From Canna indica (taxonomy: Eukaryota; Streptophyta; Magnoliopsida; Zingiberales; Cannaceae): a stretch of DNA of 64,000 nucleotides. The stretch covers positions 11,670,501 to 11,734,500 of the forward strand of contig CP136891.1 in assembly GCA_034359265.1 (NCBI GenBank), given 5' to 3'. The notes under the pieces were generated by a model. It saw only the letters and a program-made list of their open reading frames with translations. It did not search any database and was not told the DNA's origin. Of the stretch, positions 10,966-23,597 are shown in pieces (position 1 is the stretch's first letter; every line of letters begins with the position of its first letter). Position numbers and translations under genes: made by a program.

Positions 10966-13900
10966 TCATATGGGCATCCGTGTAACTATGTACTGCCCCT
11001 TTTCCAGGTCATAAATAGTCTTGCACCTTGGTCTTCGCCAATTTGATACATAAAGTAATGAAAGAATTACCAACACGAGTATTGCAAACAATGAAATGAA
11101 TGCTAGGGTATCATTCCCAGCAACGTTTCGGATGGTCTCTGGATCCCACTCAGGTTGAACCGCCATTTGAAGGATGAATACACCCAATGTCCAATCAAGA
11201 GGACTACTTCCAGTGGGATCTGCAAAACCTATCCTGCAAAACGTATTTGAGATGAGGACAAGATAAAGAACAATTTTAGACAATCTTTTTGCTTGAAAAA
11301 GTTTTCTTCGTTACAACATTATGATGTTTGACCAAGGAAATATTTCAACATAAACTTGTAGCAAGCCATTCAATTAGCTGTAGTCTATCTCAAGAAATTT
11401 ACCGCTTTTCCTCTAAAGGAATTCCAAGACCATCATGTAATAGTGCCACCATGAAAGCAGATGAAAAACAATATTTTAGCAACTCCGTCTCATCAATGCC
11501 AAAGTGCTCTTCTTTTAGACTAACCCATTGATCCTCACAATAGTGCCGTCCAGCAGCTTCTACATCTAATAAAGAAGTCTTTGGTGTCATCCCAAACAAC
11601 TAAAGAAGGTCAAAGAAATCCAACAATTAGGGGATAAAAATGCATATGCCAGTTGAGATTACATAAGTAACATAGCTATACAAAAAAAAATGAAGGTTCA
11701 GTTTTATTGACTATAACTATAACATGAAAAGCATCGTGTAATTTGAAAATGAACCGCTGCAAACCTCTGAAATGTAGAAAAATTTCTCAGAAGCAAGTGG
11801 CTTTTCTTGCAATTCCGTCTTAAATCTTTGTAAAATTCCACACTGGGAATTCGAACAGATACCTACGAGAAAATATATATTGATCAAAGATTCAAATTTG
11901 ATAAGAATCTATAGTCAAAAGGTTGTAACAAATGAAACATCCAAACATAGATTTTGGGGCCACAAATAAAAACTACCTCCCCAAATCGACAGGAGTCTTT
12001 TGCAGTATATGTCCAAACTCCAAAGGCTTTTGCCCTAGTCATTGAAGACTTTGCAATTCTGATTAAATATTCTTCAAGGTTATGCCAAGGTTTCAGAAAC
12101 CAAATAGGTGGTGGTGGAGCCCTAGATGTTAGTAGGCAACCAAAAAAGATGCTGTTATGGGCAACATATGAAAGCAGCAACAGCTGCCTCTGTAGGTGGT
12201 TCTGGATACTATTCCCATAGTAGCAATGACTTCTACAGAAATTGTCCAGAATGGCCAGTTTTGCTCTATTAGGTGTGTCATCATGATCAGAAACTGGTAA
12301 CAAATAAAAAAGAGATAGGTTGATAAAGGTCTGAACTTTCTCATTCAGTCCTATAACTAATGTACTGTCTTCCTCTGACCTTGATTTCCCAGTTTCATCA
12401 TTATGTATTTGCCAAGGCAAAATAGGGTGTAGGTAAAAAATGGAAAAATAATGGCATACATGTAAGACAATCCATCTAAAACCAACATATTAAGCAACTG
12501 AATAATGCTTGAGCATGCCACCACAGCAATGTACCTGCTCAAGAACCAAGTACTATAAAAGGATGCTGGTATTTAAGATCAGGCACCTGAGTTACGGCCC
12601 TATTCAGACACTCTATTATCCATTTCTCCAAATAAGAGGCGTGATGAAAGAAATTAAAAGTTGAAGGCCAATATAGATTAGGGGTCTTAAACAGTATAAC
12701 TAAGTATTGCATTGCAATGCATTCCTTTCTAGTAATATAGGAGCACCAACTTGACACATCCTTCCTACAATGCCCATAGATGAAATGCTTCATTGTTTGA
12801 CAAGCTCTCTGTAAGTGCTTCGCATTTCCTCCTATACTTTGTTCTCAACTAGTCCATTCTCTACCATCAATTTTTCATGAATTGTCAGGATATTGATCTC
12901 AGACAACTTCTATCAAAATAAGAAAATGAGTCACTAATGCATGCAAAAATGTCAATATGATGGCATAAAAATCCTGTCTCCACCAACTGTGGGTAGCTTA
13001 ACATGGTCCTAGAATTAATTTTTTCAAAGAAAATATCTAAAAGAACAACAAATGCCACAAGGCCTACATCATTATGATTTGATTACCTAAAATGCTTTCT
13101 CACCCTTGATCTCTATCGTGGACAAAATCCTTGGCCAAATTAAAAGCTATCAAGTGTTTTCTAATGTCTGGTAGGTTTTTTTTAGCGCATCTACTATTGC
13201 ACAACTAATCTTCACACCTCATCTAGCCAATGCATTTATAGATCCTTTTTGGAGTTCTCTATCAACTTAAACAGTTCCCTCAAGCAGTATTTCATCAGAA
13301 CTATTCCTTTATTATTTATGAATACAAATATCTATTTATCAAGTTGATAAGAACTTTTTGGTTTTAAATGTGTAATTTACACTGGCATCTAGTCCAATAT
13401 GCAACTTCACATTTTATGGGTTTGCAACCAGCAACGGAGAAGATTAAACAATAAGCATGAACAACAAAACTTACAAAGGAAATTACAACAGAAATTTTAA
13501 AAGAAATCAATAATCTATAGGGTCTGCCAGTGTGCATCAATGTACCTTGTCCTTGCAACAACACGTAGGTCTTTGATCTACAAGTAGCAAAGTTGCTCTC
13601 TGTTTGAACTGAGATGTTTTTCTGAAGTTCATGTGATGATTTCATCTCAATAAAGCTTTGGTTATACCCTTTAGGAAAGCATGAAGACCTGGTTGGTTCC
13701 TCAATATAACCTGAAGCATAGATTGATGAAATATACAAAGATAGAACATAAAAGAGTTTATGTGTGTAAGGCAGAGAGCAAGCAAGTATAAACAATGGTG
13801 ATTGAGAGTTGAGACAATTTATAATTGAAGAAATAAAGGGGAACAGAACAGCTAATAGAGAACATTTCTCTTTGAAAATGAATTGCTATGGAAGATCAAC

Positions 13901-15084
13901 CTAAGAAAAAATATGTCAAAATCAATGAGCATGGCCTATACAGTGTCAAATAGCAAGTATCCACTCTTAGATCCCCATTATCCAGATTGCACATACTAAA
14001 AGTTGAAATTCATTGCCTATATAGTTGTAGCAAGCATGGTTTAAAATTTCGCCCGAAACGGTATGGTAAGCCCGGTATTTACCGGTTTTTCAGGTTTCCG
14101 GTATTCGGGTATGGTATTTGAAAAAACCGGGTATATTGTGTATACCGGGCGGTATATGGCTCGTACCACCCGGTATGGGCGATACCGGGCGGTATCAAGC
14201 GGTAATGTCGTTGGCCGTTGGCAACGGGTGGCCGACAGCCCGACAGGACTATTGGCAACATGTTTCGGATTAATACCGCCCAAACCGGGCGGTGTTTGAT
14301 ATATACCGCCTGATATGATCAACAGTGACCCCAAACAGCTATAGAGCCGTTTGGGGCCGGGACCGCCGAAGACTTTGCGTAGTGCAACATAAGACCGTAC
14401 CAACACATGGTATTCATCATCTCAGTTGATGTTGCGCTACGTCTTATGTTGCGCTACGCAGAGTCTTCGGCGTGGGGGCGCAGCCCCCGAAAATTTTTAA
14501 ACATTGTATTCATGTATTTGACATTTGAATATTGATTTTAAGTATTTCTTCATCAATTATATGGTTATTGGAGATTTGAAGTTATTGTTTTTTTTTATAA
14601 AAAAAAACCCCACCGGTATGCAATTTCCGTACCGGACCGTACCATGTGTCGGTACGGTACGGTACCGGTACCGAGATTTTAAACCATGGTAGCAAGTACC
14701 ATTGACTTGTATCCTGTAGGAAATTCACTCAACTCTCCAGCATTCAAGGCTAAGGCTACGTCACAGATGATATTTTGGTAGAAGAGCTAACCTGTTCCCA
14801 TGGTGCTGGAGTTACGTAAGCCAATCAATGATTCCCAAGCTACACCCTGCATATAACATTAAGAGACCTTTAGTCCAAATAATTGAGATTGACATCATTC
14901 TACACAAACAAAAGCACAAGAAAATTCACTATGATGCTAGACAAGATTAATCAGTCCATCACACTAATGAATATTACACATGAGAACGTGTTGTGACTTG
15001 TGATTAGTTCTCATAGTATTGAGTAGAATATTAAGCCAACAATATGAAGCCAGATTTAGAGCATATCATTAAAGAAATAGGAGA

Positions 15085-15116
<32 letters not shown>

Positions 15117-18100
15117 GTTTTCCCCAATGATATGAAGCCAGAATTAGAGCATATCTTTTAAGAAAATTCCATGACTGTGACAAGATCCTATGACAACCAT
15201 TTGCCCAACAGCGGGCAAACTAATAAAACCCAAGTTCAAGGGTATATATTATATCAAAAGAACCTAATGCCTATGCCACACAATATAATCTAGCTTTAGT
15301 AGTTTCATGAATTAGTGCAATTGCTGAGAAATTATCCAATAGAGAATGTTGAATACTGCATAGAACAGAATTCATATGAAGGGTGCAAACCACCAAGAAG
15401 CAAGCAGATTTAACCTTGAAGAGTTCACCAAAGGAAAAACTATGGCTCCTTGAACATAAACTGGGTACAGTAACATAAAGTAACAATTAGCATCATTTTA
15501 TACCAACTTGCTTTCTCTAAAGTTCCATGCATGTACATCAAAACCTGTCCTTGTAATACCTTCAAAAAATCATCTCAGCAAACTCACCAAAGTCCATCCA
15601 CGAATTTCACCAGATTTATTTAATGAAACATTTCTCACTGGCAAACTGCAAAAGTCTGTTGATATGTTCTGTACAATGACTGTATGCTATGGTGTTAGTT
15701 ATATATATGGTCAGAACTCTGAATTTTGGTTAATGCAATAATCTACAACAAATAAGTTAACTGTTAGTAGTTGCAAGTTGCAACATAAAGAAATCTCCAA
15801 GTTCCACAGGTTGAATTTATAGGATTGATAAGGATACATGATCCCGGAATTCATATGAAAAAAGTAGGCAAGAAGATCATTTGCTTTAAAATTGAATAAT
15901 AAACACAAATATATTGCTTAACTGGGTAGAAACAAGACTGTATAACAGATTAATAAACTCACTGTTTCAGAGCAAAGAGGAGTTACTACTTACTACCATG
16001 TCTTACCTGACTAATTTGGTGAATGCTTTTGCTATAAAGGTTATAGGTAGCACCAGGTAGCTTAAGCATCCTTGAGAATTCCATGGGAGGCGGCTCTTCT
16101 GGAACAAATGTGATCTGCATGTCAGGATCACTTTTAGACAATTACATATGTAAAATGCAACAAGGAAGATGCTTCATCTTTCATTGCTATGACATTGAGT
16201 CGATGAGTTTTTACTTTTTAGATGTCATCTTATTGAACATATAAGAAGGATAAAGACTGTTATTAGCTTCGATACAATGCCAAATAAATCTCATCAATAG
16301 AAACAAAATCTTAGAGAAATGAGAGAAGTATGACAAAGGGAGACTGAAAGAAATCAGTAAAACTTGTATAATTAGTTATCACTAGTTAATGGCCTGTATC
16401 TTACACATTCTTATGAAAAACACTGATATGTTAGCTTTGGGGAACACAACATATTTGGGAAAAAGATAGTCTATGTTCAAATTATTTAACAGCAGAAAAT
16501 AACAAGGGACATAAGAACATTGTAGCATGGCTAAAGAAGTACAAGTGACAGTACTTCAACAAAATACAGAATATATGTGCAGAGACATTGACTAATAGAG
16601 AAGACTTGCCAACATAATACTGTGAGCCATCCTTGATAGGCAAAAAATGTAAACTACCGTATAAGATGTGGTGTTCCATACATGATAAAAATTCTTAATC
16701 CCTCGGGATGCTAATTTATAAAGATTGTAAACAAATCATATTATTATAAAGCTAGTGAAGTTTAGAAGTTAGGTGGAAAATAAAAATGAGGATGTCAGAG
16801 TTCTTGGTTTTTAGCCTTGTTCTAGGTCTGGTACATTCTGAATGAAGGCTGGTTAATCCCCAATCTGGATCTGAAACCTTCTCAGCACTAGGCTGGAGCA
16901 GGTCTTTGTCCTTCTTCTTGACTAAGTTGGCTGTTTGGGTGATGATCGGTACAGAGATAGGAAAAGAAGAGAGAGAGAGATAAAAGAAAAATAGAAACTG
17001 AATTCACTTCTGAATTCAGTTACAGCCGACCCTAACTTAATATTTATAACATTTCCCACAACTTAAAAGAGAAAAGACTACTTTACCCTTCAAACCTTAC
17101 AATAAGAAAAAATAAAAAATAAAACAAGGCTAACTAAACCATGCAATAAGACCAGTCAAACCCTCCTACTACTTTTTCTTCCATTTACCATGTTCAAACC
17201 TGTTGTAAACCTTTAATTCTGGATTCCTAACAGAGGAATCTCAATTTCTTCAAATAAAGATTGATAATATCAATCTATGCAACATTCTCAAGTTATTTTG
17301 ATGTGATGATGTTGAAAGTAACAATGACATAATGACATGTTAGGCTATTACTACTTTACTTGTGAAGATTGCCTAATAAAAAGAGGGTAGGATGAGAAAT
17401 GCTTCAAAAACTTCATTAACCTCCCCAACAAAAATTAAGAAGTAACTAAGGACAATATAAGCTCTTTCCTCCCTTCTGATACGGGCGGTACATACCGGTT
17501 TTATAACCGTATCTAGTCGGTCCCGGGTGTACCGATACATATCGAGCGGTACGCTCGGTATTCCATAATACCGCACGGTATGAGCGGTATGGTTTAAAAT
17601 TTCGCCCGAAACGGTACGGTAAGCCCGATATTTACCGATTTTTCAGGTTTCCGGTATTCGATATACCCGGTATTTGAAAAAACCGGGTATATTGTGTATA
17701 CCGAGCGGTATATGGCCGTATATTGTGTATACCCAGTATGGGCGATACCGGGCGGTATCAAGCGGTAATGCCGTTGGCCGTTGGCAACGGGTGGCCGACA
17801 GCCCAACAGGGCTGTTGGCCACATGTTTCGGAATAATACCGCCCAGTATGATCAACAGTGACCCCAAACAGCTATAGAGCCGTTTGGGGCCGGGTTTGGG
17901 TTATTTTGGGGGTTATATAAAGCCCCCATTGGGTACTGTTTGATACTGTATTAGGGTTTTTCACAGATACAAGAGAATCATTACATTAGAATTAATATAG
18001 GGCGACACAGGCCCACAACCCAAAGGGTCTAAAAAATTTCCAGAGGCTCCACCCCCACGCCCCTGGCAAGGGGCGCTACCCCCTTGACTCTGCGTAGCGC

Positions 18101-20882
18101 AACATAAGACGTAGTGCCCTATATTAATTCTAATGTAATGATTCTCTTGTATCCCTGAAAAACCCTAATACAATACCAAATGGCTTTTAAACATTGTATT
18201 CATATATTTGACATTTGAATATTGATTTTAAGCATTTCTTCATCAATTATATGGTTATTGGAGATTTGAAGTTATTTCTTAAAAAAAAAAAAAAAAAAAA
18301 AACCCACCGGTATGCAATTTCCGTACCGGACCGTACCGTGTGTCGGTACGGTACGGTACCGGTACCGACTAGTGACCGAAATCGGTACCGGTACCGAGAT
18401 TTTAAATCATGCCTGGCGGTATCGCTCGGTATGTAGTATGGTGTAGTAATGTACCATTTTGTGCTGCACCATACTGTAGTATGGTGCTACTATGATGTCA
18501 TTCCACCATACTCCCGGTACCGAAAATGGTGACGCACCGTACTGTATGTCGGTAGAGTACGGTACTGGTACTGAAATTTTAAACCTTGCCTCCATGCATA
18601 TTGTGTGGATTACATGATGTGCCACTCCTAGAGTCTATAACTGTTCAAGCATTAAAAACCTGATTGACAACTAAAGTATCAACATGAATGTATTGCTAAC
18701 TAAGAATGTTGGGAAGGCATAGCAAAACATAAGATGAAATCACCTGACAGATCGAAAGAATGTCAAGAATAAGAAGGAAATTTATTTCTATTATATTAAA
18801 ATAACTACACATGCTAACCTGAGTAGAAGCATCACCAAGTTCAACTACCCCCCAAGTGTCCTGAGGATTACCTCCTAATGTCCCAAGGACATAGTTGGCA
18901 GCTAACCAAGCATATGTACCCCTGTCTTGACCTGTCAGTTTAAATAATATTACTGAAAGCAAATATATGCAGTACCAGGCAACCACATAGTAAGTAAAAT
19001 GCTTCAAGAAAAATCAAAATTATAAAAGACATGCAAAACATAAAGCATAGGCATAATTCTTTCAGTAAAGGAGTATACAAGGCTCGTAAAAGTTACATAA
19101 TTTATTTTGCATCAATAGAATAACACAATAATGTGCTCTTATTCACAGTTTTTTCATGTAATTACACTCCCACCTCTTGCAAGCTAGTTCCATGAAAAGA
19201 CATGGTGAATCATGACTCATGAGTGAGAGCATTTTGGAGGAGGTTGATTCAAGAATGTCAAAAAAAATACTATTTTGTCTGAGGCAAAGGCAGAAATTCT
19301 TCCAAATTATTCCATTAACAAGATAAAATTAGTATACTAAACAAGAACAATAAATTACCAAACCAACTTATGAAAAAATCCAACAAAAGAATTAACCAAA
19401 ATGCAGATTTTTCGTTGACTAAAATGCCTAAGGCTGGATAGTGGTTGACTTATTTATTTTTAGACCAATTAAATCTGTGATTCAGTTTAAGTACAACATA
19501 GAATAAGTTCAAGAAGTCCAAAGCATATAATTCAACATGGAAACTGGAAAGAGGTATGGCAAATTATGCAAGCAAGTGCACAACAATATAATTAGTAATC
19601 TAGTAGTCACCTAGAAGTGGGAACATGAATTTTTGCAGACAATAATGGGAGGATAAAGTCGGATTATCATGCCCAACATACATGATCATAAGTTGTTTTA
19701 CGATAGCCTAGACGAATTATTATGCTCCATGATGGTCATCTAAGTTACAAAATCCTGCAATCAGCATCAGATAATCAAAAGTAACTATTAACCATTGCTC
19801 AAAGCTCAATAAATTCCAACAGAAAATGTTGGGTGTTCATTGATAAGCCAAATATGTTTTCCTCATTTTGCAATAATAATATGTGTCTTGACCATGCCAA
19901 TGCTACTAATAGCAGCTTGAATACATTCGTTAACATAATTGTTTCCTGATCACTTCTCATGGACGGCTGAGAAGTTCCTCTATATGCAGAAAGAACTAGG
20001 TCTTATTTTTTAATTAACAGCATATTAAGAGCAGAAAGAAAATCCAATTATTTTATTCATTTAAATTTTTAAAGGCGTCTTTATATTTATTCTGGTTGGA
20101 ACTTTTTGAAAAGCTATAACATAAAAGTCTACTTTTTACTAGTGTCACTTCAAATCTATGCTGTGGAAGCAAATACCAAAATCGTCAAACAATCCAAAGC
20201 AATAGATAAAGTGATCCAAACGAACATGAAAGAAGTAGAACCACGTAGACGTACCAGTAATGGACGAAGCCCACTCATTTCTGAACATGAATCCAGATGA
20301 CCTAAGTGCTTGCCTGCAGGAGTCCAAGATTGCCATCCTCACTCGCAACGGAAATCTTCCCAACCCTCCGTTCTCAATCAACCGCACCTTCGTCGTCTTC
20401 CACTCCGCTCTAGGCACTCTCCCCTTTGCAAACTCCAGCAGCTCGACGATCGACCTTCCGGCCATCTCCGGCGCTTCTACGAACGCGCCCAACCCGGGCG
20501 TGACCTGCGACGACACCGACCCCTTACCATCGAAGCCAATGAAGGGGATCCGCCCCTCGTTGAGGAACTCGAAGACGTGGATCCGCGACATGGCGGGGCC
20601 GGCGTCAATGACGAGGCCGAAACCCTTGGGGCGGGGAGCGTCGAAGTGGGAGGAGACGTGCGCGCGCCCGGCAGCGGCGAAGAGGTAGAATAGAAAAGGG
20701 AGGATGAGGAGGCCAGCTGCGAGTATCCAGCGGCGGTCGCCACCGCCGCAAAGGGGAGGTCGGGAGCCGGCGGGAGCGGGCGAGTAGTACAAGCGGGGGT
20801 GGAGCTGGGTGCGGTGCGGCAAGAAGGCGGCGCTGGCACCGGCGGAGGACGAAGCGCGTGATTGGAGGGAGGAGAGATCCAT
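10966..20882 (-). CDS. APY6: GDA1/CD39 apyrase (NTPDase) family protein, APY6-like, with eroded catalytic motifs
   Basis: Eight exons: 20255-20882, 18819-18931, 16007-16114, 14792-14846, 13546-13710, 11765-11862, 11403-11599 and 10966-11233. All have GT/AG ends, phases close, and total 543 residues (Arabidopsis APY6 is about 555). N-terminal membrane segment at about 52-72, second near the C terminus followed by RRPRCKTIYDLEKGQYIVTR, the usual APY6/7 tail. Family members are Golgi or surface nucleoside tri/diphosphatases. Family blocks LEFAKGRVP, RSSGFMFRNEWASSITG, WLAANYVLGTLGG, PLASEKFFYISELFG and KYCFSSAFMVALLHDGLGIPL are clear. The apyrase conserved regions are altered: ACR1 is DAGPAMSRIHVF instead of DAGSTGTR-type; ACR2 has ENGGLG where ATAGMR is expected; the catalytic Glu before ACR3 (EG-Y-W) reads DRGTYAW; ACR4 is ELGDAS instead of ELGGAS. 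The frame is fully open, so I infer a conserved but probably non-hydrolysing protein. Introns hold a solo LTR and TIR elements. Confidence 0.9.
11863..12800 (-). other. Unrecognised minus-strand ORFs inside apyrase intron 5
   Basis: ORFs at 12420-11884 (178 codons) and 12793-12539 (84 codons) have protein-like composition (for example LEKWIIECLNRAVTQVP and WFLKPWHNLEEYLIRIAK) but no motif I recognise. They lie in the intron in gene sense and could be a captured gene fragment or chance. Confidence 0.25.
14035..14688. mobile_element. CGGTA-rich TIR transposon, copy 1 (hAT-like), in apyrase intron 4
   Basis: TIRs CATGGTTTAAAATTTCG (left) and CGAGATTTTAAACCATG (right) match at 16 of 17 positions. 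Flanked by a perfect 8-bp target duplication GTAGCAAG at 14027-14034 and 14689-14696. The 8-bp duplication suggests hAT, though the TIR is not diagnostic. Interior is full of CGGTA-type motifs and carries an inner inverted repeat (14366-14470). No transposase. Confidence 0.85.
15086..15117. repeat. ATC microsatellite in apyrase intron 3
   Basis: About ten ATC units. Flanked by a local duplication: ATATGAAGCCAGAWTTAGAG occurs at about 15042 and again at about 15130. Confidence 0.9.
16793..17232 (-). mobile_element. Solo LTR (Copia-like) in apyrase intron 2
   Basis: Begins TGTCAGAG and ends CCTAACA (TG...CA). Flanked by the perfect 5-bp duplication GAGGA at 16788-16792 and 17233-17237. Read on the minus strand it starts TGTTAGGAATCC and contains a TATAAATATT promoter-like stretch, so the LTR is probably oriented minus. 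440 bp with no internal region, hence a solo LTR left by LTR-LTR recombination. Confidence 0.8.
17588..18411. mobile_element. CGGTA-rich TIR transposon, copy 2, in apyrase intron 2
   Basis: Termini TATGGTTTAAAATTTCG and CGAGATTTTAAATCATG match copy 1, as do the interior blocks GTTGGCCGTTGGCAACGGGT and ACATTTGAATATTGATTTTA. No clear target duplication because it sits in CGGTA-rich sequence of the same family. Carries an internal foldback (17939-18180). Confidence 0.75.
17939..18180. repeat. 242-bp foldback inside copy 2
   Basis: Arms 17939-18003 and 18117-18180 are near-perfect reverse complements (TACTGTATTAGGGTTTTT against AAAAACCCTAATACAATA). The loop is GC-rich and shares CTGCGTAGCGCAACATAAGA with the inner inverted repeat of copy 1 at 14366-14470. 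Confidence 0.8.
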
Positions 20883-21688
20883 GGAGTGGAGGAGGAAGGA
20901 AGGAAGGAGATCCGGGGATGGTCCCGGGATCTTCCTAGGGCTTCGAAGTCGTTGTCGCCGTCGTCGACTTCTTTGGGAATTGGGATAGATGGAAGAAGAT
21001 GACCAACGAGTGTTTTCTTCTTCTTTTTAATTTATGAGTTGAGAGGACTCGAACTATGTATTTATTTGGAAGCTTAAACTCGAATAAAATATTTATATTA
21101 AATAATTTTAAGGCAACACATCGCATCTTCTTTTCTTATATCATTTTAGCTCATATATTTCTGTAAAATTTAAATATTTGTTCAACTTCGATATGCGTTA
21201 CCAATTATTATAAACTTTAATTTACGTTGACATTCTTACAAATAAATATAACACAAAGTATTTGTCGACCCAATAATAATTTAGTGGTGAGATATTCGAG
21301 TATATTATTAATAGATTATGATTTGATCAATTGTAGTATTTTATGATATGCGTGTAATTTTAAGTCTGTGTATTTTTGTGTAATGAATATGTTATACAAT
21401 TATTTTTTTTAAAAAAATTATTCAAGTATTTTAGATACTAAAAGCTACTTATATTATTTTGAAAATGTTATTCAAATGGTTAATGTTTATATCTTGGTAT
21501 TTCTTTGGATGATTAGAATATTTGGAAAAATATATTTTTCTTTTTGTGCGTGGAAGGGTAACTTACAAAATTTTGGAAGAAGATATACATAAATGTTCTT
21601 TGTTATATAAACTTGAAATGTTTAAATTATTTTATTTAAAAAAAATATATCAGTTATTCATTTGATATATTATGATGCAATTAAAAAA
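20883..21688. other. Apyrase 5' flank and intergenic DNA
   Basis: GC-rich to about 20990, then AT-rich. The minus-strand leader of the apyrase gene should lie here; no TATA box was assigned with confidence. Confidence 0.4.
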
Positions 21689-22276
21689 AGCTCATTAACT
21701 TTTAGAATAATTATCTGAATATATTCTAAATTATGTATTTTTTTATTTGTGATTAATTTTAAAATATTATCAAATTATATCTGAACTTTGACATTTGTCT
21801 CAATTACATCATTTCGTTAACTTTCCGTCAGCAACCCTGTTAAGTACGTGATTTTCTAACGTGGATTAAAATAATATTTTTTATTTAAAAAATAAAATAA
21901 AAATCAATACAATTTATATTAAATAATATAAAATAATATTTTATATTTTATATTAAAGAATAACTCTCAGCCATGTTCGAAGGTGAACATAGAGTAATTT
22001 TTTAATATAAAATAAAAAAATATTTTATATTATTTTATATGATTTTTTTATATTTTTAAATTAAAAATATTATTTTAATCCACGTCGGATGCCACGTCAT
22101 CGCCTTAACGATGTTGCTGACAAAGAGTTGACGAGAGGATGTAATTGGGAGTTGGGACAAATCTCAAAGTTCGAGATATAATTTAATAATATTTTGATAT
22201 TAATTATAAAGAAAAAATGCATAGTTCAGGATATATTTAGATAATTATCCAAACTTTTATTTTCCAATAATGAGCT
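21689..22276. mobile_element. 588-bp AT-rich foldback transposon (MITE-like)
   Basis: AGCTCATTA at 21689 matches TAATGAGCT at 22268-22276, and the complementarity continues inward for about 250 bp on each side (for example TTAAATTATATCTCGAACTT on one arm). The centre near 21965-22000 holds CATGTTCGAAGGTGAACATAGA. No coding capacity; superfamily unresolved. Confidence 0.7.
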
Positions 22277-22913
22277 TTCTTTTACTTTATAGATTATTAA
22301 GTTTCTATAGAAGTTTATTTTACAAGAAAATTACTGATATTTGTTGAGATAAAAGATTAAAATTCACCTATAAAATAGCATAAGGAAATTATTTTAGTGA
22401 TTTATTTTTTAAGGAAAAAGATTGAATTTCTAGTAAATATTCTAGAGAAGCAGCTTTAAAAACTAGGCAAATTCGATGAAAATTGAAAATTTTGTAAAGG
22501 ATTTCAGTTATTACAAAAATAAACCGTCCTATAAAATAAAGAATAAAATAAGAGGAAGAGAGCGAATAATAATAATTTTTCTAGGTGAGTTATCTAATTT
22601 TTAAATATCACTCTAATAAAGGAAATAATTTCTTTTGCAACTTTACCAAGTGATTAGTTGATTTATCATACTACGCTCTTAGCAGAAATACTTATCACTA
22701 AAACTTGATACGAGAACAAAAATAATATTTCTTTTTTTGGTACTTAATCATCAACTTAAAACGATAATGATTTTTTACTTTATTCTATCCTAACATCACA
22801 AGATAAAAAGCTTGAATAGATGAGTAATTCTTCACTTGTAACTTATTTCCTCTAGTATTCATATTTTCTTATAGGAACGAAATATCTTGTATCTAGAAAC
22901 TTAGGACTTGTAT
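22277..22913. other. Intergenic, AT-rich
   Basis: Nothing recognised on either strand. Confidence 0.4.
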
Positions 22914-23546
22914 GATTGCTTGAATTGACGATGAATAAAAATGAACAAAGAATATGAATAAACGATGAATGAAATAGTTATTCTCTTATTTAGTTGGCAT
23001 CTTGAATAGAATAACTATTTAATTATTTTGTTAGCATAAAGAATAGACACTGAATAGAGATAAAATATAAAAGTATCATTCTTAATAATATTAAATGTTA
23101 TACTACTTTATAATTTAGTTACATATCATAATTTGTTACAGTAATATTATAATATTTTACTTATCTTTCTAATGATATTATAATTTATTCTAAAATGATA
23201 AAAGTATAGACAAAATAAAAAAAATAATAAATGATATTATAATTTTTTATAATCCATAATAACATATTAAAGATATGAATTTTGTAATTTTTTAAAATAA
23301 AATATTAATTTAAAAATCCAGCAAATATAATTTATAATTAATTAATTAATTTATCGTGTAATTTAAAAATATAAGAAAATAAGTATAATATAATATACAT
23401 TATGTAATTAAGCTCAATTACAATGGGCAAAAATGAAAAATATTACTAGGAATAGGCAAGGAATAGCTATTCCTTGTATTTAAAACCCAACCAAATATGA
23501 TAATAGGAATAGACTAAGAATAGCTATTTGATAACCAAAGTGGCCC
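22914..23546. mobile_element. Tourist/PIF-like MITE
   Basis: Bounded by TTA at 22911-22913 and 23547-23549, the usual PIF/Harbinger target duplication. Left end GGACTTGTATGATTGCTTGAAT and right end (read inward) GGGCCACTTTGGTTATCAAAT are weakly matching inverted ends. Interior has repeated GAATAGNTATT motifs. No ORF. Weak TIR identity keeps this tentative. Confidence 0.45.
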
Positions 23547-23597
23547 TTAATTCCATAAGTCAATCCTCCTTCACATAGTTTGCTACCTAGCAGAAAC

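Larger units (their letters stand above)
17476..18588. mobile_element. CGGTA-rich TIR transposon, outer interrupted copy
   Basis: CGGTA-rich DNA lies on both sides of copy 2 (17476-17587 and 18412-18588), and the right flank ends GAAATTTTAAACCTTGC, a family terminus. The left terminus is missing. Copy 2 appears to have jumped into an older relative. Confidence 0.6.

Noticed and set aside
14041..14406. ORFs of 60-121 codons in the CGGTA-rich element (also 17594-17877)
   Set aside because: Frames through a non-autonomous TIR element on both strands; no transposase motif.
20260..20839. Overlapping ORFs on both strands in the GC-rich first apyrase exon
   Set aside because: They are shadows of exon 1 (20255-20882, minus), which encodes recognisable apyrase sequence; high GC lowers stop frequency.
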